Source: JBGSZX01 sp964640545
GTDB taxonomy: Bacteria; Bdellovibrionota; UBA2428
DNA length: 9,592 nt
Direction: 5' to 3'
Assembly (NCBI GenBank): GCA_964640545.1
Contig: CAZXHL010000106.1
Span: 1 to 9,592, forward strand
Each line of letters opens with the position of its first letter. Position 1 is the stretch's first letter. Of the stretch, positions 6,694-9,592 are shown piece by piece. The notes beneath the pieces were generated by a model. It made no database searches. It saw only the letters and a program-made list of their open reading frames with translations, and was not told the DNA's origin. The translations under genes were made by a program, and so were the position numbers.

Positions 6694-7476
6694 CTAAGCC
6701 ACGTCTTTCATTTTATTTCGTTGTTTAGGGCTGATGTAACTCTTCAAGTATTCTGAAACGATCAGCGGATGTTCTTTGTTCTTAATCAGAAGAACACCAT
6801 GCGCGATGATCTTTCGTATCGTTAGATCATCATCAGCTGCGTGGGTGAGATTTTCTCCCACTGGGATAATAAATACGTTGGCAAGAATGAGTCCATAGAA
6901 CGTCGCCACAAGAGCAATCGACATGGCGGGACCGAGCTTTTGAAAAGCATCAGGAGCACCGAGTCCTTGCAATAGCGCAATCATACCGAGTGTTGCTCCC
7001 ACAAGACCAAAGGCGGGAGGAAACTTACCAATGATTTTGTAAGTCGCCCCTTCTTTTTTATACATTTCGTTTTGCTGCTCAACTCGCATGGCCAAAACTT
7101 CCTGAAGCTGATCGTCGGTCAAGCCGCCTTTGTCCATAAGCACCAAAGATTCCTTAAAGAAATGATTCTTAATCGTGGCACTCTGATCGGAAATCGATTG
7201 GCCACTAGCTACGGCCTCACTTACACTCACAACCTCATTGATCGTATGGAGGATTTCTGTCTTTTGACTTCCTGTTACCGTGCGCAGAAAAATCTTAAAA
7301 AGAGACAACAAATGCGTCAGAGGCAAACAGATCATAGCCGCAGCCAGTGTGCCACCCAGTACAATCACCGCCGCATGGGCATCCAAAAATACTCTAGAGT
7401 TCTCAAGTCCTTGAGTTACTGAAAACCCGATAACACCAAGGCCTACAATGAATCCAAGAGGCGCTGAAATATTCAT
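6694..7476 (-). CDS. motA: MotA-like stator subunit (MotA/TolQ/ExbB family)
   Basis: 260 aa. It forms the ion-channel ring around MotB in the inner membrane and transmits force to a cytoplasmic partner. Four membrane helices are visible: about 4-22, 33-53, 154-172 and 184-205. A large cytoplasmic loop (about 60-150) lies between helices 2 and 3. The family signature KFPPAFGLVGATLGMIALL (151-169) includes the conserved channel-side Pro154, and VFIIPVGENL (201-210) includes the second conserved proline. The length fits the Na+-type PomA/compact MotA group rather than the longer E. coli MotA. The loop segment that usually reads about ARKGG..LALE, holding the FliG-contacting charges, reads SEAVASGQSISDQS (86-99) here, so those charges appear lost. 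An AGGGAGAA ribosome-binding site precedes the ATG in the 26-nt gap after the beta-barrel gene. No long ZorA-type C-terminal tail is present. Confidence 0.93.
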   Translation of the reverse strand: MNISAPLGFIVGLGVIGFSVTQGLENSRVFLDAHAAVIVLGGTLAAAMICLPLTHLLSLFKIFLRTVTGSQKTEILHTINEVVSVSEAVASGQSISDQSATIKNHFFKESLVLMDKGGLTDDQLQEVLAMRVEQQNEMYKKEGATYKIIGKFPPAFGLVGATLGMIALLQGLGAPDAFQKLGPAMSIALVATFYGLILANVFIIPVGENLTHAADDDLTIRKIIAHGVLLIKNKEHPLIVSEYLKSYISPKQRNKMKDVA

Positions 7477-7502
7477 GTTGTTGTTCTCCCTCGTTCAAAT
7501 TT

Positions 7503-8222
7503 TTAAAAAACATAATTCACTCCAAAAGACACAAGCATCCATTTGATTTTGACCCTTGTATCCGACCCTCCAAAAGGAAGGAGTGTATAACTGATTTCGG
7601 CATTGGCCTCCCAATGGCGGCTCAACCGGTAGTCGAGTCCAAGAATCATGTTCGCAGCACTTGTGGAACCCGTCAGCGATTGATCCTGTGGATCGGTTGC
7701 AGTTGCATCGAGAATAAGAACATAGTCACGAGACGAAAACTCCAAACCTGCATAGGGATTCCATGTCCTATGACGAAGCAGATGATCGCCAATTCCGTCC
7801 GACACCGTAACCGCCGTCCCAGCCCCCAAGTAGTAATAGCGTCCCCATAAATCCCAACCCTTCAGGGGAACACGAGAAAAATTGCTTTCAATTTTATAGG
7901 CAGCGCCGAGCGCAAGTGTTTCCCTCAAATAAAACGCTCCGCCAAGATTGACCCCGCCATAGGTGATCGTCGATCCACTGAGAGTTCCAGCGTTACTAAT
8001 GATGCCTCCGCTCATCCGAGCGTAAATTTTATGAGAGAGAATTTTTTGCGATATAAAAGCTGACTTTTCAAAACGAAGATCGAGATCTTCTCGATTGGAG
8101 ACATTTGAAATCTCCGTATTAACCTCAGGCGTCTGAGCCACAACTCCACTAGAAAAGAGTCCGAGAAAAACCCCGAGAACCACCTTTCGCGGAGAACAGC
8201 AAAGAACCTGAAAACTTCTCAT
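7503..8222 (-). CDS. Small outer-membrane beta-barrel protein
   Basis: 239 aa from ATG 8222, two bases after the preceding stop. A TTG at 8228 overlapping that stop (TTGA) would add two residues; I prefer the ATG. Residues 1-29 are a signal peptide (basic CCSPRK, then a hydrophobic run, V-V-A cleavage before Q30). After a polar segment (about 30-60), the rest alternates hydrophobic and polar residues in amphipathic strands rich in Tyr, Gly and Trp, for example FYLRETLALGAAYKI, GWDLWGRYYYLGAG and MILGLDYRLSRHW. The chain ends in VSFGVNYVF with a terminal Phe, the recognition pattern for beta-barrel assembly. About eight strands can be counted, fitting an OmpA/OmpW-sized barrel. No family is recognised. 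Lying between the FliG-like gene and motA, it may be a surface partner of the stator or simply co-regulated. Confidence 0.8.
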   Translation of the reverse strand: MRSFQVLCCSPRKVVLGVFLGLFSSGVVAQTPEVNTEISNVSNREDLDLRFEKSAFISQKILSHKIYARMSGGIISNAGTLSGSTITYGGVNLGGAFYLRETLALGAAYKIESNFSRVPLKGWDLWGRYYYLGAGTAVTVSDGIGDHLLRHRTWNPYAGLEFSSRDYVLILDATATDPQDQSLTGSTSAANMILGLDYRLSRHWEANAEISYTLLPFGGSDTRVKIKWMLVSFGVNYVF

Positions 8223-8224
8223 AA

Positions 8225-9592
8225 TCAAGACGCCTTCCGTTCACTTTCATCTCCATCATCATCGACGATTTCGGCATCAGCAGGACTATTGGACATCGAA
8301 GCCGAAGTATGGGCAGCGACTCCACTCAAGGTTCCTTCTTTAAGAGCCAAAGCTCCCACCTTCACCTGATTGCGCAGATAATCGAGGAACTCACGTGCAA
8401 AGGCACGCATGGTGTCCTTGCGTTTTGCATCTGAACTCGCCCTGAGCTTGGCTGCATAATCCAGTACGATCTTCTTCGCGTTGCCATCAGGCAGAAAGCT
8501 CTCAAAGCGTTTGGCATGTTTTGCAGGCAGTATAACGAGCAAGTAGGACTTGCGCTCGTTATCGAGTCTCTCAAAGAGTTGCGAAAGCACTGAGTCTTCA
8601 AAAAGATCAAACTTAGATGGAGTCCAAACAAACTGCGCCATAGAAGCCGCGTATTCGGGAGCTTCTTCCAAAATTTCATTTACAAAGAGATCATCCTCAC
8701 CAAAATCCATCGAATAGATCGAATCCGAAAGCGAAGGCAAAATTCGATTCACAAAAAGGTCGTGAGACTCTCTTTGTTTCTTGGCCATAACGGCATTTTC
8801 GGAGACGGAGATCCCTATTTCAGAAATAATGCTTTGGGCGGCTTGCCTGACGGGTCCCTCTTCCGAAATGAGAGAACCTCGGACAAGATTTTTCCAAGTT
8901 ACAGGATCAATGTCTTTTGAACGTTTTTTGAGGTAATCACTGCTCAAAAAATCTGCCGCAACTCGCCAACCTTCTGGAGAGTTGATCTTTCTTGCCACCT
9001 CAAAAAGGCGCTCCTGTGGAGCACTCGAAAGCAAGAGAGAGTCCTCGTTAGAAAGTGATTCCTCGACGACGCTACCGCCTGCAAGTTTTTTCATCTCAAT
9101 TCGCTCAATAAGACGTTGAATCCATCCGCCTGCATTGAAACCGACAATCTCTTGTTCCAAACTGTAGCTTGTGGCACGTAGAATCTTTTCGATTCCTACA
9201 ATTTCTCTGAGCTTCGTCTTGGCCTCAGAACTCACCTTAGCAACAAGAAACTTCAATCCCAGCAAGTCTTCGGGATCATTCTCGATGGACCTTGCAAATA
9301 GCAAAGGTGTATCAAAGATATATTTCTCGATAAATTCGAGATTTCTCTTCACCTCGACATTTGATACAGGTGTGCTCGGAGGCAAGACTCTGCGATTTTC
9401 AGACGAAGCAGAATCACCTTGAGGTAAAGCTTTTAGCTCAGGAGCCGACAAAGTTAGGGTTCCACCTGTACTAGAATTAGAAGCAGGTTTTATCGATCGC
9501 AATCCTTCGCCGATTTCACGGGCTGAATTTTTGACCGAGGAACTAATAGTTATGAATCCCGCAAAGACCAGAAGTCCTACGAGTAGAGGAAT
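8225..9592 (-). CDS. Membrane-anchored protein with FliG-like C-terminal half (5' end beyond window)
   Basis: The frame stays open to the right edge: 455 codons are visible. Beginning at the internal TTG 9502 would drop a 30-codon stretch that encodes a membrane helix, so the true start is upstream of the window. Visible residues 1-20 (IPLLVGLLVFAGFITISSSV) form the helix. A Ser/Thr/Pro-rich linker (about 35-80) follows, then an all-helical region to about 420 and an acidic tail (EIVDDDGDESE, about 441-451). The part from about 300 to 410, with EILEEAPEYAASMAQFVW and FEDSVLSQLFERLD, follows the order and spacing of the FliG middle/C-terminal domains (FEDL..LDDRSIQ.LLREVD, then KI..NMS.RA). 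This is by-eye similarity, not a confirmed match. Standard FliG is soluble and about 330-345 aa, so this is longer and membrane-bound; a FliF-FliG-type fusion is another possibility. It is the most upstream visible gene of the motAB operon. Confidence 0.6.
   Translation of the reverse strand: MPLLVGLLVFAGFITISSSVKNSAREIGEGLRSIKPASNSSTGGTLTLSAPELKALPQGDSASSENRRVLPPSTPVSNVEVKRNLEFIEKYIFDTPLLFARSIENDPEDLLGLKFLVAKVSSEAKTKLREIVGIEKILRATSYSLEQEIVGFNAGGWIQRLIERIEMKKLAGGSVVEESLSNEDSLLLSSAPQERLFEVARKINSPEGWRVAADFLSSDYLKKRSKDIDPVTWKNLVRGSLISEEGPVRQAAQSIISEIGISVSENAVMAKKQRESHDLFVNRILPSLSDSIYSMDFGEDDLFVNEILEEAPEYAASMAQFVWTPSKFDLFEDSVLSQLFERLDNERKSYLLVILPAKHAKRFESFLPDGNAKKIVLDYAAKLRASSDAKRKDTMRAFAREFLDYLRNQVKVGALALKEGTLSGVAAHTSASMSNSPADAEIVDDDGDESERKAS

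Noticed and set aside
6694..7476. ZorA/ZorB of a Zorya anti-phage system
   Set aside because: The MotA-like protein lacks the long cytoplasmic tail of ZorA, and no ZorC/ZorD/ZorE helicase or nuclease partner follows; motor-type MotA/MotB fits better.
8225..9502. TTG at 9502 as the true start of the FliG-like gene
   Set aside because: The frame remains open through 30 more codons encoding a clear membrane helix up to the window edge, and no convincing ribosome-binding site precedes the TTG.

Overview
Base composition and gene families suggest a Gram-negative proteobacterium-like organism, possibly of the Bdellovibrionota or a related deltaproteobacterial group. It has an outer-membrane barrel, a MotA/MotB stator, a GGDEF enzyme and a periplasmic FecR-type protein, with moderate GC in the main operon. 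This placement is inference from gene content only. Every gene I can support lies on the minus strand, so transcription runs from the right edge of the window to the left.

Right block (9592 down to 2832): seven tightly packed genes that look like one operon. In transcription order they are: a membrane-anchored protein with a FliG-like C-terminal half (its 5' end lies outside the window); a small outer-membrane beta-barrel; MotA; MotB; a membrane-bound GGDEF diguanylate cyclase with a periplasmic sensor; a FecR-like periplasmic protein; and an AraC-type regulator. Junctions are 4-nt overlaps or gaps of 1-29 nt, which implies co-transcription and in several places translational coupling. No flagellar rod, hook, export or chemotaxis gene is visible. 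My reading is an ion-driven MotAB stator paired with a dedicated FliG-like partner and an outer-membrane protein, with c-di-GMP output and envelope sensing encoded on the same message. That would be a non-canonical stator system (surface motility, envelope work, or an accessory flagellar motor) rather than the housekeeping flagellar locus.

Junction (2619-2831): 213 bases without a gene. It holds an imperfect ~50-bp inverted repeat, a weak tRNA T-arm-like patch and a probable extended -10 promoter for the left gene.

Left block (2618 down to 1): one very long reading frame, 872 codons with no stop, running off the left edge. It is visibly more A+T-rich than the operon. It encodes a large soluble protein with a degenerate phospholipase-D-like region, resembling large single-gene proteins found in defence or genomic islands. 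It is probably a horizontally acquired gene next to the conserved operon. No rRNA, complete tRNA, insertion sequence or CRISPR array is visible.
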